This document shows, in pieces, positions 28,438 to 37,120 of a DNA stretch of 64,000 nt (the first letter of the stretch is position 1; each line of letters opens with the position of its first letter). The stretch covers positions 916,872 to 980,871 of the forward strand of contig NZ_CP007287.1 of assembly GCF_000737865.1 (NCBI RefSeq). Reading direction: 5' to 3'. Under the pieces are notes generated by a model. That model ran no database searches and had not been told where the DNA came from. It was given only the letters and a program-made list of their open reading frames with translations. This DNA comes from Bifidobacterium coryneforme. Its GTDB lineage: Bacteria; Actinomycetota; Actinomycetes; Actinomycetales; Bifidobacteriaceae. The position numbers and the translations under genes are program-made.

Positions 28438-28449
28438 TAAGGAGTCAAT

Positions 28450-30468
28450 GTGTCGATATTAACATCGGTCAAGTCTTACGTGACGCACTATGTGGGCCAT
28501 GAGGATGACCCGAAGGGGAACCCGAACACGGCTAACACTGCAGGGACTGGCCGCATGACCGACCAGGACAATACAGGACTACCCACCAAGCACTTCTGGT
28601 CTGCGGACTATGCCACCACCACCTTCATGGACCAGGGTCTGATGACGGCCCGGACCGATGGCATGGACCCGGTACCCGACACCATGACTGTGTACGACAT
28701 CTACGCGGACCGTGCACGCCGCACCCCGGACAGGCCCGTGCTTCACTTCGTCGAAAACGGCGCCTGGACCTATAGGACCGGACGGGAGGTCCTGAACGAT
28801 ATCCGCAAGGCCGCCAAGGGCTTCCTGCATTACGGCATCAAGAAGGGCGATGCCGTGGCCTTCATGTGCCGCACCAGCTACGAGTGGGACATCATCGATG
28901 CAGCGGTCCTTTCCATAGGCGGGGTCATCGCCACCATCTACGACACGGATTCCGCAGAGCAGATCCGGTTCATCGTCAACAACTCCGATGCACGACTTCT
29001 GGTCGTCCAGACGGCCGATATGAAAGCCAAGGCCGATGGAGCGGAAAAGGACTGCCCCACCCTCGAGCGCATCTCCTGCCTTGAATCCGGCCTCCTTCAG
29101 GAGCTCCAGGCCTATGGGGAATCAATCAGCGATGCCGAGTTGGACCAGCGGATCAACTCAATCAGAAAGAGCGACCTCTGCTCCATCGTCTACACATCCG
29201 GGTCCACGGCTGCGCCCAAGGGTGTGGAGATGACCCATGAGCACTACTGCCAGCTCGCCAGGAACCTGAACGCTTTCATCCCCAATCTGACGTACGATCC
29301 GGAGGGATCCATCCTCCTCTTCCTCCCCCAGGCCCATACCTTCGCCCGAGCCATCAGCTACGGGGTGATCTATGGCGAAATGCAGGTCTACATCTCCTCT
29401 GGCCTGGCGACCCTCCTCCCCGACCTCCAGGAATCAAAACCAACGGTCATCATCGGCGTACCCCGCGTTTTCGAAAAGGTCTACAATGCCGCTTCCCAAA
29501 AGGCGGGCCACGGCATCAAGGGCAAGATCTTCTCCGGAGCGGCCGAGGCGGCACGCAAGTACATGACCGACATCTCCGTCCAGGGATGGCCCACCAAACG
29601 TGATGCCATGCGCAGGGCCATGTACGACCCGATTGTCTACAACTCACTCAGGCAGGTCCTTGGCGGCAAGACAAAATGGATCGTTTCCGGCGGCGCTCCC
29701 CTGGACCCCCAGCTCCTCGGCTTCTTCCGCGGTGCCAATGTGCCGGTCTATGAGGGGTATGGCCTTACCGAGACCACGGCCCCCTGTGCATTCAGCCCCT
29801 TGGGCACCCCTTACCATAAGGGTTCCGTCGGCATTCCGTTCCCCGGATTCACCATTCGCATCGCCCAGGACGGCGAGGTGCAGATCAAGGGAACCTGCGT
29901 CTTCCATCGCTATCACAAGAACGATTCCGCCACTGAGGATGCCTTTACTCCCGACGGATGGTATGCAACCGGCGACCTTGGGAGGATTTCACGTGACGGT
30001 TTCCTCTCCCTTACCGGAAGGAAGAAGGACCTTATCATCACTGCCGGCGGGAAGAACGTTTCCCCCAGGCCCATCGAAGAGGCCATCGAACGATCTGAAA
30101 TCGTCTCCCAGGCTCTGATACTCGGCGACAAGCGGCCCTTCATCTCCGCCCTGGTGACGCTGAACGAGGAAGCACTGCGTCCCTGGCTGGCCTCCAAGGG
30201 GCTCGACCAGAACATGTCCACGCAGGAAGCCGCGGAGAATGCCGTGGTCAAGGCGGAGGTCCAAAAGTACGTCGACAAGGCCAATGAGGGTGTTTCCCGG
30301 GCGGAGTCGGTTCGCAAGTTCATCATTCTCCCCGAGGAATTCACCCAGGAGAATGGGTTGATGACCCCCTCCATGAAGGTGATTCGACCCAAGGTCATCA
30401 AGCGGTATGCCGACCTGCTCAATACGAGGATGTACGTTTCCAAGAAGACGAAAGCCACCCGCCGGTAA
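28450..30468 (+). CDS. Long-chain acyl-CoA synthetase (AMP-forming)
   Basis: 672 residues of the FadD15-like AMP-binding family; activates fatty acids with ATP and CoA at the membrane. Seen: P-loop YTSGSTAAPKGVEMTH, the VYEGYGLTETTAP motif, GWYATGDLGRI and the GRKKDLIITAGGKNVSP hinge region, all in normal order. The GTG start has AAGGAG 5 bases upstream. The first 40 or so residues are a poorly conserved polar extension; a later ATG (codon 36) is possible but has no good site. It converges with era; a shared terminator lies between. Confidence 0.92.
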   Translation: MSILTSVKSYVTHYVGHEDDPKGNPNTANTAGTGRMTDQDNTGLPTKHFWSADYATTTFMDQGLMTARTDGMDPVPDTMTVYDIYADRARRTPDRPVLHFVENGAWTYRTGREVLNDIRKAAKGFLHYGIKKGDAVAFMCRTSYEWDIIDAAVLSIGGVIATIYDTDSAEQIRFIVNNSDARLLVVQTADMKAKADGAEKDCPTLERISCLESGLLQELQAYGESISDAELDQRINSIRKSDLCSIVYTSGSTAAPKGVEMTHEHYCQLARNLNAFIPNLTYDPEGSILLFLPQAHTFARAISYGVIYGEMQVYISSGLATLLPDLQESKPTVIIGVPRVFEKVYNAASQKAGHGIKGKIFSGAAEAARKYMTDISVQGWPTKRDAMRRAMYDPIVYNSLRQVLGGKTKWIVSGGAPLDPQLLGFFRGANVPVYEGYGLTETTAPCAFSPLGTPYHKGSVGIPFPGFTIRIAQDGEVQIKGTCVFHRYHKNDSATEDAFTPDGWYATGDLGRISRDGFLSLTGRKKDLIITAGGKNVSPRPIEEAIERSEIVSQALILGDKRPFISALVTLNEEALRPWLASKGLDQNMSTQEAAENAVVKAEVQKYVDKANEGVSRAESVRKFIILPEEFTQENGLMTPSMKVIRPKVIKRYADLLNTRMYVSKKTKATRR

Positions 30469-30488
30469 ACAGAGTTCCACCGGACAGA

Positions 30489-30535
30489 CAGGCGGCCGTC
30501 AATCGGGTTCATACCGACTGACGGCCGCCTGCTTT
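30489..30535. terminator. Bidirectional terminator between acyl-CoA ligase and era
   Basis: 13-bp perfect arms CAGGCGGCCGTCA and TGACGGCCGCCTG, with an inner TCGG/CCGA stem, lie between two convergent genes. Only a short T-run (CTTTC) follows on the plus strand. Confidence 0.75.
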
Positions 30536-30604
30536 CGTATCACTGCACCTCGTTCAATCCGCATCGGACAACCCCTCCGACCGCAGAAAGAAACCGGGTT
30601 CGAA

Positions 30605-31645
30605 TCAGAAGCCGAGCTTTTGCAGCAGCTTCGGATCCCCCTGCCAGTTCTTGGCCACCTTGACATGCAGATCGAGCGTTGCCTTCTGACCAAGGGTTCG
30701 GTTCACTGCAGTCCGCAGCTTCTTCTTGACCCTCACCAGATGCTCGGCTCGATGACCGATGATGATGGGCTTCTGGGAATCACGCTCAACATAGATGGAA
30801 ACGTGCACCTGTGCCTTCTGCCCATCCTCGGGCGGCTCGATCGAATCGACGGTCACCGCCAGCGAATGGGGCAGCTCATCATCCAGCTCCTCCAGGAAGG
30901 CCCCACGAACCAGCTCTGCGATAAGATCCTCGGGCCGCTCCTCGGTCAGCTGATCCTCCGGATACATCTGAGGCCCTACAGGCATGGCATCGATAAGGAC
31001 CTGCTTGACCTCCTGGACGTTGTCCTCGGTCAGGGCGCTGACCGGGACGATCTGGTCGAAATCAGCAAAGGCCGATATCTCGATGAGCTTGGACACCAAC
31101 GAGTCCCTGTCCAATCGGTCTATTTTGGTCACCACTGCGATCAGGGGCTTACGCCACTGCCACTTCCCGTCCTTGTCCTTGCGGGCAAAGTCCGACCTGA
31201 GCCTGCTCAGAATCCTCTTGTCACCCGGGCCGATGACCTGGTCACCAGGCAGAAGGAAGGCGATGGCATCGACATCTGAAAGGGATGCGTCCACCACATC
31301 GTTCAGCCTCTGCCCAAGAAGGGTTCGGGGCCGGTGGATGCCGGGGGTATCAACGAGAACCAGCTGGGCATGAGGATCGGTCACAATGCCTCGGATGGCC
31401 TTACGGGTGGTTTCCGGGCGTGACGATGCGATGGCGATGGGTCTGCCCACCAGGGCATTCATCAAAGTCGACTTACCCACATTGGGTCTGCCCACTACGG
31501 CCACGAAGCCCGAGCGATAAGGCTGGTCCGCAACGGCTTCGTCGGCCTCCCCGATATTGGAGGTTCCCGGATTGTTCCCGGGGACGGTCACCTCGGTGTT
31601 CTTTTCCTTCATCAGTTCCTGTTCCTTGTCGTCAGTTCTGCTCAT
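30605..31645 (-). CDS. era: GTPase Era
   Basis: Ribosome-assembly GTPase binding the 3' end of 16S rRNA. About 346 residues. Seen: G1 GRPNVGKST, G2 region SSRPETTRKAI, G3 DTPGIHRP, G4 TKIDRLD, and a C-terminal KH domain ending VKVAKNWQGDPKLLQKLGF. The N-terminus before residue 45 is a polar extension. I prefer the ATG at 31645 (AGGAAG upstream), which overlaps the corC-like gene by 14 bases; the ATG at 31612 with AAGGAAC is a fair alternative. Last gene of the rsmE-to-era cluster. Confidence 0.95.
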   Translation of the reverse strand: MSRTDDKEQELMKEKNTEVTVPGNNPGTSNIGEADEAVADQPYRSGFVAVVGRPNVGKSTLMNALVGRPIAIASSRPETTRKAIRGIVTDPHAQLVLVDTPGIHRPRTLLGQRLNDVVDASLSDVDAIAFLLPGDQVIGPGDKRILSRLRSDFARKDKDGKWQWRKPLIAVVTKIDRLDRDSLVSKLIEISAFADFDQIVPVSALTEDNVQEVKQVLIDAMPVGPQMYPEDQLTEERPEDLIAELVRGAFLEELDDELPHSLAVTVDSIEPPEDGQKAQVHVSIYVERDSQKPIIIGHRAEHLVRVKKKLRTAVNRTLGQKATLDLHVKVAKNWQGDPKLLQKLGF

Positions 31646-33023
31646 TGCCGGCAACTTCCTGGCCCATCGGTTCCTCTTCCAGGGTGATGTCCGAATCATC
31701 AGCTGGTTCCACGATGATGGCCGCTATCTTCTTCCGCCGTCCGGTTGCGTCCGCTGCCGTCAGTCTGATCCCCCTGGTCACCGCAGAGGACCCTTCAACG
31801 GGTACCGAGCCGAGCAGTTTGGTCAGGAGTCCGTAGACCGTGTCCACATCGTCCTCGTCAATATCTATCTCGAAGAGTTCTTCAAGGTCAGCAATGGATG
31901 TACGCGCAGGCAGACTCCAGGTATGCGGCCCCACCTGCTTGGGCTGATCGTGCTGGACCCTGTCGTGCTCATCCTCCAGCTCACCGACGATCTGCTCGAT
32001 GGCATCCTCGATGGTGACAAGCCCCGCGATACCACCGTACTCGTCAACCACCACGGCCAGGTGGTGTCTGGATTTCTGCATGTAGTGGAAGAGGTCATCC
32101 ACAGGCTTGGACTCTGGAACCAGTACCGGCTCACGCACGAAGGACTCGATGGATCCCTCATCCTTCCGTCGTCCCAGTGATATGGCTCTGACCACATCCT
32201 TCAGGTAGACCACGCCAATCAGGTCATCCATGTCCTCCCCGATGACCGGTATCCTGGAGAATCCCGAACGGGAGAAGAGCTTCAAAGCCGCTTCAGGACT
32301 AGTGTCCTTCCCCATGCAGATCATATCCGTTCTGGGAACCATGATCTCACGTGTCAGGGTGGTGGAAAGGGTGAGGACGTTCTTGAGCATCTCCGATATT
32401 TCAGGATCGAAGGCCCCGGCCTCAACCAGCTGGTCGACCATGGCCCGGCCCTGCTCGATCTGAATCTTCTCCAACTCCTCGTCATCCGAGAGGTCACTCC
32501 GTCTGGAACCCATGGATACGGAACCGTTCATGCGCCTCTTCTTAAAAGGCGCCAGTCGAACAGCGATGGAAATGATGCGAACGTACCTGAGCAGGATTTC
32601 CAGCGGCTGCTTGGCTCCATTCCTCCCAGGACCAATAGTGACCGAAATCATGGCCACCAGAACAGCTGCCACGAGGCCGCAGACAACCTGCTCCCAGACC
32701 GGGAAACCGGCAACCTGGGTCATTCCGCCCACCAGAAGGCCGATGAGGATGTCGCAGATGATCCTGAAGTAGGCGCACCCGCTTGAGGTCGCCTGGCGCT
32801 GCGAAATCAGCTTTTGGGCCTTGTGTATCCTGTCGATCCTCTTCATCCGGGAGAACTGGCTCAGGTCCTGGTCCGTCTGTAGGCCCAGAATCAGATTGTT
32901 CAGACTGGATCTGGTTACTCTGGTCACCGATCCTTCGGCCGCAGCCAGGATCAGGGAGAGACCGACGAGGATCAGTACCACCAGTGCCAGGGCAACCAGT
33001 ATCAGAATCGAACGGTTGGTCAT
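31632..33023 (-). CDS. CNNM/CorC-type membrane protein with CBS domains (hemolysin family)
   Basis: 463 residues: an N-terminal DUF21/CNNM membrane domain (hydrophobic stretches near residues 5-27, 90-110 and 115-135), a CBS pair (TREIMVPRTDMICM through GLVTIEDAIEQIVGEL) and a C-terminal CorC/HlyC FAD-like domain. The family is linked to magnesium or cobalt efflux; hemolysin is a historical name. The ATG at 33023 has GAGGAG 5 bases upstream; a 34-codon longer frame has none. ybeY lies 19 bases upstream and era overlaps its end, the usual order in actinobacteria. Confidence 0.88.
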   Translation of the reverse strand: MTNRSILILVALALVVLILVGLSLILAAAEGSVTRVTRSSLNNLILGLQTDQDLSQFSRMKRIDRIHKAQKLISQRQATSSGCAYFRIICDILIGLLVGGMTQVAGFPVWEQVVCGLVAAVLVAMISVTIGPGRNGAKQPLEILLRYVRIISIAVRLAPFKKRRMNGSVSMGSRRSDLSDDEELEKIQIEQGRAMVDQLVEAGAFDPEISEMLKNVLTLSTTLTREIMVPRTDMICMGKDTSPEAALKLFSRSGFSRIPVIGEDMDDLIGVVYLKDVVRAISLGRRKDEGSIESFVREPVLVPESKPVDDLFHYMQKSRHHLAVVVDEYGGIAGLVTIEDAIEQIVGELEDEHDRVQHDQPKQVGPHTWSLPARTSIADLEELFEIDIDEDDVDTVYGLLTKLLGSVPVEGSSAVTRGIRLTAADATGRRKKIAAIIVEPADDSDITLEEEPMGQEVAGNEQN

Positions 33024-33042
33024 CGCGACTCCTCTTCCTGAT

Positions 33043-33615
33043 TCATGAACGACTCCTATGACCGACCACGCCCGTCCCGGGACCATGACCAGGGTCTCTG
33101 CTGTCTTCATATGCCGCCAGGGCATTGAAGGCTCCGGATGGCAACGAGACCTCGCCCATGGGACCCTGCCTCAGTGACAGGAATGTCAGCAGGAGCTGAC
33201 GTTGCAAGCCGAACATCTGCCCTTCCTGGGCCCTGGTGGTGTGATCATAGCCAAGCAGATGGAGGGTGCCGTGAATGGTCAGGAGGAGCATCTCCTCCAT
33301 CACCGAGTGCCCGGCCGCCTGCGCCTGCTGCGCCGCAACCCACGGGCAGATGACGATATCGCCCAGAATGCCCTCCACCTTCCGGCTCCCGTCACCGGGG
33401 CGAAGTTCATCCATGGGGAAGCTCATGACGTCGGTCGGCCCCTCAAGGTTCATCCATCGCTCATGCAGGGAGGCCATGGGGTCCGGATCGTTGAAGATGA
33501 TTGTCATGTCGGATTGGGTGCTGACCTGCATCTGATCAAGTACCCAGACCCCCAGGTCCGAGAAGGTCTTTGCATCGATCTCCCACTGGGTTTCGTTGGT
33601 GACTTCGACGCTCAT
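33043..33615 (-). CDS. ybeY: Endoribonuclease YbeY
   Basis: Zinc-dependent rRNA maturation and quality-control nuclease. 190 residues. The metal motif [11 protein letters not shown] is intact, and [10 protein letters not shown] and GDIVICP are present. The ATG overlaps the phoH stop (ATGA), so translation is coupled. A C-terminal extension of about 30 residues rich in Gly and Arg goes beyond the usual fold. Confidence 0.95.
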   Translation of the reverse strand: MSVEVTNETQWEIDAKTFSDLGVWVLDQMQVSTQSDMTIIFNDPDPMASLHERWMNLEGPTDVMSFPMDELRPGDGSRKVEGILGDIVICPWVAAQQAQAAGHSVMEEMLLLTIHGTLHLLGYDHTTRAQEGQMFGLQRQLLLTFLSLRQGPMGEVSLPSGAFNALAAYEDSRDPGHGPGTGVVGHRSRS

Positions 33616-34988
33616 GCCTTGTCAGGCCTCCTGTCTGCCTTTGCCCCCGCCTTGTCGTAGGCCTGTACGATCTTGCCCACCAGCCGGTTACGAACCACAT
33701 CCCCTGCCTCCAGATGCACAAAGGCGATATCGTCGATCCCGCCAAGAATCTCCTCGATGGTGGCGAGTCCTGATGTCGGCAGGCCCAGATCGACCTGGGT
33801 GATGTCGCCGGTGATGACCATCTTGGTATTGAATCCAAGCCTGGTCAGGAACATCTTCATCTGTTGGCGGGTGGTGTTCTGTGCCTCATCCAGGATGACG
33901 AAGGCATCGTTGAGGGTGCGGCCGCGCATGTATGCCAGGGGCGCCACCTCAATGGTCTCGTTGCTCAGATAATGGTGCATCCTCTCGGCGCCCAGCATGT
34001 CGGAGAGGGCATCATAGAGAGGCCTGAGATACGGATCCACCTTCTCATTCAGGGTCCCGGGCAGGAATCCGAGACTCTCACCGGCCTCGACCGCCGGGCG
34101 AGTGAGGATGATACGACTGACCTGTTTGGCCCTGAAGGCCTGCACCGCCTTGGCCACTGCCAGATAGGTCTTACCGGTTCCCGCCGGTCCGATACCGAAG
34201 GTGATGGTATGTGTCTGGATGGATGAGACATAGGCCATCTGGCCTGTGGTTTTGGGGCGGATGGGGCCTTTTGACGAGTACGCCAGGGGGCTTCTCATGA
34301 CCGATGCCACGGAGAAGGTCATCTCGGAAGGCGTTCCTTCGTCATATCCTGCCTGTCGGAGCGAGTCCCGGTGATCAGTATCCGGCGTCATACCATCAGC
34401 CACATGCCCTCCTGGAATTGCATCGTCTCCATTCTGTCCCGGCTTCGCTCCGTTCCCTCCGACGATTCTCCCATCCGTGGCACTGTCGAAGTTCCACGAG
34501 TCGGACTTCACTGCGGACAGGTTTTCGACATGAACACCGGAACCACCGTTAGCAATATCTTCAGTCGCATGCCCGGCACCGCCCACTTCCCGGTCTTCAT
34601 CTGCCGGCCGGACTCGCCTGGCAGCCATGCGGTCATTGTTCTCCATACGACGTTCCCGGGGAAGCCGACCTGATGCGGAAACCGCGACGGCACCGGTCAG
34701 GGTGGAATCGCCCATACGACGGTGATCCAGGAGCCTGCCGACCTGGTCGGCATCCAATGGTGCCTGATAGGCGGCCTGAACCAGTTCGGCAAGCAGGTCG
34801 TATACCTGGCTGGCCTCCCTGTCCCCCCCTGGCTCGGTCGCGGTCAGAACGATCCTGTTCCCGCGAATCAGCGTATTCACATGAGGGAAGGCGCTTTCGA
34901 TTCGACCCATAACCGCGTCACCAGGCCCCAGGACAAGAACAGGGTCGATTTCCGCCGGTATGTCAAGCGTTCGCGTCGTTACCGCCAC
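33612..34988 (-). CDS. phoH: PhoH-family ATPase with a large insertion
   Basis: 458 residues against about 320-350 for the family. The N-terminal KH-like domain (residues 1-100) and the P-loop ATPase domain ([16 protein letters not shown]; Walker [23 protein letters not shown]) are both intact. Between them lie about 120 Gly/Asp/Asn-rich, low-complexity residues (roughly 34330-34680). GTG at 34988 with GGAGAG upstream is the best start; 16 more codons are open before it. The product is thought to act in RNA metabolism. It is coupled to ybeY and follows the HIT gene after 28 bases. Confidence 0.92.
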   Translation of the reverse strand: MAVTTRTLDIPAEIDPVLVLGPGDAVMGRIESAFPHVNTLIRGNRIVLTATEPGGDREASQVYDLLAELVQAAYQAPLDADQVGRLLDHRRMGDSTLTGAVAVSASGRLPRERRMENNDRMAARRVRPADEDREVGGAGHATEDIANGGSGVHVENLSAVKSDSWNFDSATDGRIVGGNGAKPGQNGDDAIPGGHVADGMTPDTDHRDSLRQAGYDEGTPSEMTFSVASVMRSPLAYSSKGPIRPKTTGQMAYVSSIQTHTITFGIGPAGTGKTYLAVAKAVQAFRAKQVSRIILTRPAVEAGESLGFLPGTLNEKVDPYLRPLYDALSDMLGAERMHHYLSNETIEVAPLAYMRGRTLNDAFVILDEAQNTTRQQMKMFLTRLGFNTKMVITGDITQVDLGLPTSGLATIEEILGGIDDIAFVHLEAGDVVRNRLVGKIVQAYDKAGAKADRRPDKA

Positions 34989-35016
34989 GTCATTCTCTCC
35001 GTTGACTCGACACCCC

Positions 35017-35364
35017 TCACTCGGGCAGGACCTCACCTGTCAGGACGTGCGCATGGACATGGAAGACCGACTGTCCTGCATCCTCCCCCGAGTTGAAGAT
35101 CAAACGATAAGCCCCATTGAACTCCTCGTCGGCGATGGACTGTGCCACCTCGACGATGTGGGCCAAGGTCTGAGGCTCGGCCTTGGCCAGCTCGGCCACA
35201 TTGGCATAGTGGTTCCTGGGAACGACCAGAACATGGACCTTGGCCTTGGGATGGGCGTCCTGGAAGGCATAGACGCTCTCGTCTTCGTAGACCTTCCGGC
35301 TGGGAATATCACCTGCAACAATCCTGCAGAAGATGCAGTCATCGCCACGCGGGGAATCACTCAT
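35017..35364 (-). CDS. HIT family nucleotide-binding protein
   Basis: 115 residues of the HINT branch of histidine-triad hydrolases, which cleave AMP from substrates such as nucleoside phosphoramidates. Seen: [13 protein letters not shown] with two zinc-type cysteines, [10 protein letters not shown], and the catalytic triad [14 protein letters not shown] precedes the ATG. It lies between rsmE and phoH, its usual actinobacterial position. Confidence 0.94.
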   Translation of the reverse strand: MSDSPRGDDCIFCRIVAGDIPSRKVYEDESVYAFQDAHPKAKVHVLVVPRNHYANVAELAKAEPQTLAHIVEVAQSIADEEFNGAYRLIFNSGEDAGQSVFHVHAHVLTGEVLPE

Positions 35365-35464
35365 AGTCGCTCCTTGTCCGAACCCTGCCGAGTCTGAAAT
35401 GCACTGTTCCCATCATATGGTTCTTGCCAGATATTTCGCCCGGATTGAAGCGTGGTCACCCCGG

Positions 35465-36244
35465 TCAGCCCTCCCAGCGACCAAGGGCTCCCGCCAGGAG
35501 GGACAGGGCGACCGGCCCCGCAGTCGAGGCTCGCATGATATTGGTACCCAAGGCAGTGGCTACGGCACCGGCCTCAGTCATGGCCTGAACCTCCATCGTG
35601 CTGATCCCCCCTTCCGGACCGATTACAACACGGACGCTTCCGCCTTCAGCCATGCCGGCGACCTGGGCCTCGACATCCCTCCAGGCCATGGTGGCATCCT
35701 GGTGGAGCACCACCGTCAGATCACCTCTGGCAGCCGCCTCGCGGCAGTCCTGGATCAGAGACCGACTGGTCATGGCCTGTAGGAGTTCCGGCGTTATGGC
35801 ACGTCTGGACTGCTCGGTCGCAGCATCCAGAACCTGACGCCACTTGCGATCGGTACGGCCTTCCTTCCATTTGGCGATGGACCTGTCCGCCTGCCAGGGA
35901 CGGACCGCATCGACCCCGATCTGGGTCGCCATGTCTATGGCGCTCTCGTCGTGACCCCCTTTTGCCAGGGCCTGGACCAAGACCAGAGACACCCTGGGCC
36001 CGCTCTCCCGTCCCACGGCCGTCACTTCGACCAGACCGGTCGAAGCGTCCCTGATGATGGCCTGGAGCCTGAGCCCATGACCGTCGGAAAGTTGCAGCTC
36101 ATTGCCTTCGGTCAGCCTCATCGATTGGATGGCATGCCGCCTGATGCGCGGGGGGAGCTCGAGTTTCCATCCCGTGTGCAGCTCGTCGCTTGCAAGGGGG
36201 GTGTCATCTTGTTGCGGGTCCAACAGGAAGAGTGGTGCAGTCAT
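35465..36244 (-). CDS. rsmE: 16S rRNA (uracil-1498-N3)-methyltransferase
   Basis: SPOUT-class SAM methyltransferase that modifies U1498 of 16S rRNA. 259 residues. The N-terminal PUA-like domain (PPRIRRHAIQSMRL) and the knotted C-terminal domain (VVIGPEGGIS, LGTNIMRASTAG) are present. LG-x-x-I-M-R replaces the commoner I-L-R, a mild change. It appears to be the first gene of the cluster running to era and diverges from tRNA-Leu. Confidence 0.94.
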   Translation of the reverse strand: MTAPLFLLDPQQDDTPLASDELHTGWKLELPPRIRRHAIQSMRLTEGNELQLSDGHGLRLQAIIRDASTGLVEVTAVGRESGPRVSLVLVQALAKGGHDESAIDMATQIGVDAVRPWQADRSIAKWKEGRTDRKWRQVLDAATEQSRRAITPELLQAMTSRSLIQDCREAAARGDLTVVLHQDATMAWRDVEAQVAGMAEGGSVRVVIGPEGGISTMEVQAMTEAGAVATALGTNIMRASTAGPVALSLLAGALGRWEG

Positions 36245-36393
36245 GCTTTCAGGCTACCGTTGGCGGTCGAAAACCGCTCCGGCGAACGGTGTTTGCCAGG
36301 TGCCCGGCACCTGCTGATGCGACACGCAAACCCTGCCCCTATGCGAAACCGGCCGGAAGATGCTATAGTATCCTCTGTTGCGAAAACGCACCT

Positions 36394-36480
36394 GTCCGGG
36401 TGGCGGAATGGTAGACGCGCTAGCTTGAGGTGCTAGTGCCTATTTATACAGGCGTACGGGTTCAACTCCCGTTCCGGACA
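36394..36480 (+). tRNA. tRNA-Leu (anticodon GAG)
   Basis: An 87-base class II tRNA. The 7-bp acceptor stem (GTCCGGG / TCCGGAC with one G-T pair), the anticodon stem CTAGC/GCTAG with loop TTGAGGT (anticodon GAG), a long variable arm (TGCC...GGCG) and the T arm ACGGG-TTCAACT-CCCGT are all visible. The discriminator base is A; CCA is not encoded. It reads CUC and CUU codons. A strong terminator follows after 15 bases. Confidence 0.95.
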
Positions 36481-36495
36481 CTCCATATGTAAGGG

Positions 36496-36524
36496 AAATA
36501 CCTCTGCAATTGCAGAGGTATTTT
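36496..36524 (+). terminator. Terminator of tRNA-Leu, near-perfect palindrome
   Basis: Arms AAATACCTCTGCAA and TTGCAGAGGTATTT are perfectly complementary with no spacer (the loop must open at AATT). A run of T follows on the plus strand. It marks the left edge of the AT-richer region. Confidence 0.9.
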
Positions 36525-37025
36525 GCTATTGAACAACAGGTCTTGGAAGCTGCTGGATGACATTAAAAGTCACGCAGCGTGCTATGATACGGCCGAAGGC
36601 TGTGTACTATGATAGTCGACACTCCCCGGCCTAATTGTTGGCCCATAATGGTATGCACGAGCCGCAACAATGCCACCCTTCAGACTAAACCCAAATCGCC
36701 GGAAAAGGCCGTCTGCCCAATTAAGTTGTCCCTAGGGCACATCGCGACAGTTCCTGCCACTAATACAGCACCAACCGATGTGCTCCGAAAACGACGTGGC
36801 GCCCACTAGACGGCGGACTATCACACAATGGAAACGCAGAGACTTCATCAACTCATCGCATAACGAGACAACAAACCCGTGTACCTACTCAGGACCATCC
36901 GGCGGGCATACACTAGAGAGGTGTGCTGGTTTCTTACGTCCGCGACTGTAATCATGTACCCAGTTGTGTCGGCCACTTTTAACGAAGCGTAGGGGCAAGC
37001 ACTGGACTTAGAAAAAGCATCAACT
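36525..37025. other. Gene-poor spacer at the left of the AT-richer island
   Basis: About 500 bases without a convincing gene. A plus-strand open frame of 66 codons (36609-36809) has no ribosome binding site and resembles no family known to me. On the minus strand 36563-36805 reads as 80 codons with a single TGA in the middle and a hydrophobic stretch (TSVGAVLVAGTVAM), which could be a decayed membrane-protein fragment. No transposase or integrase piece and no repeat of the tRNA 3' end was seen. Confidence 0.4.
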
Positions 37026-37059
37026 AATGGGCTAACCCATTCAGAACCTTAGATACACT
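37026..37059 (+). promoter_or_regulatory. Candidate promoter with palindromic operator for the two-gene cassette
   Basis: The 16-base palindrome AATGGG-CTAA-CCCATT (37026-37041) lies where the -35 region should be for a TACACT -10 element at 37054-37059. No good -35 hexamer is present, so an activator or repressor site is plausible. No regulator gene lies beside it. Confidence 0.4.
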
Positions 37060-37081
37060 GATTTTTCCAGCCTAAAGGTAA

Positions 37082-37110
37082 CCTTATCATATAGGCAATC
37101 TACGATAAGG
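37082..37110 (+). promoter_or_regulatory. Hairpin that would cover the ribosome binding site of the cassette
   Basis: CCTTATC and GATAAGG are a perfect 7-bp inverted repeat with a 15-base loop. The right arm contains the AAGG core of the AAGGA site that serves the ATG at 37121. Folding would hide that site, so translation could be conditional. Confidence 0.5.
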
Positions 37111-37120
37111 AAATCGGGTT

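Noticed and set aside
36471-36500. tRNA-Leu 3' end as an attachment site
   Set aside because: I searched by eye for a repeat of the tRNA 3' end near 38748-38807 and found none; no integrase is present.
36609-36809. 66-codon plus-strand frame in the island spacer
   Set aside because: No ribosome binding site and no similarity I recognise; kept only as part of the spacer description.
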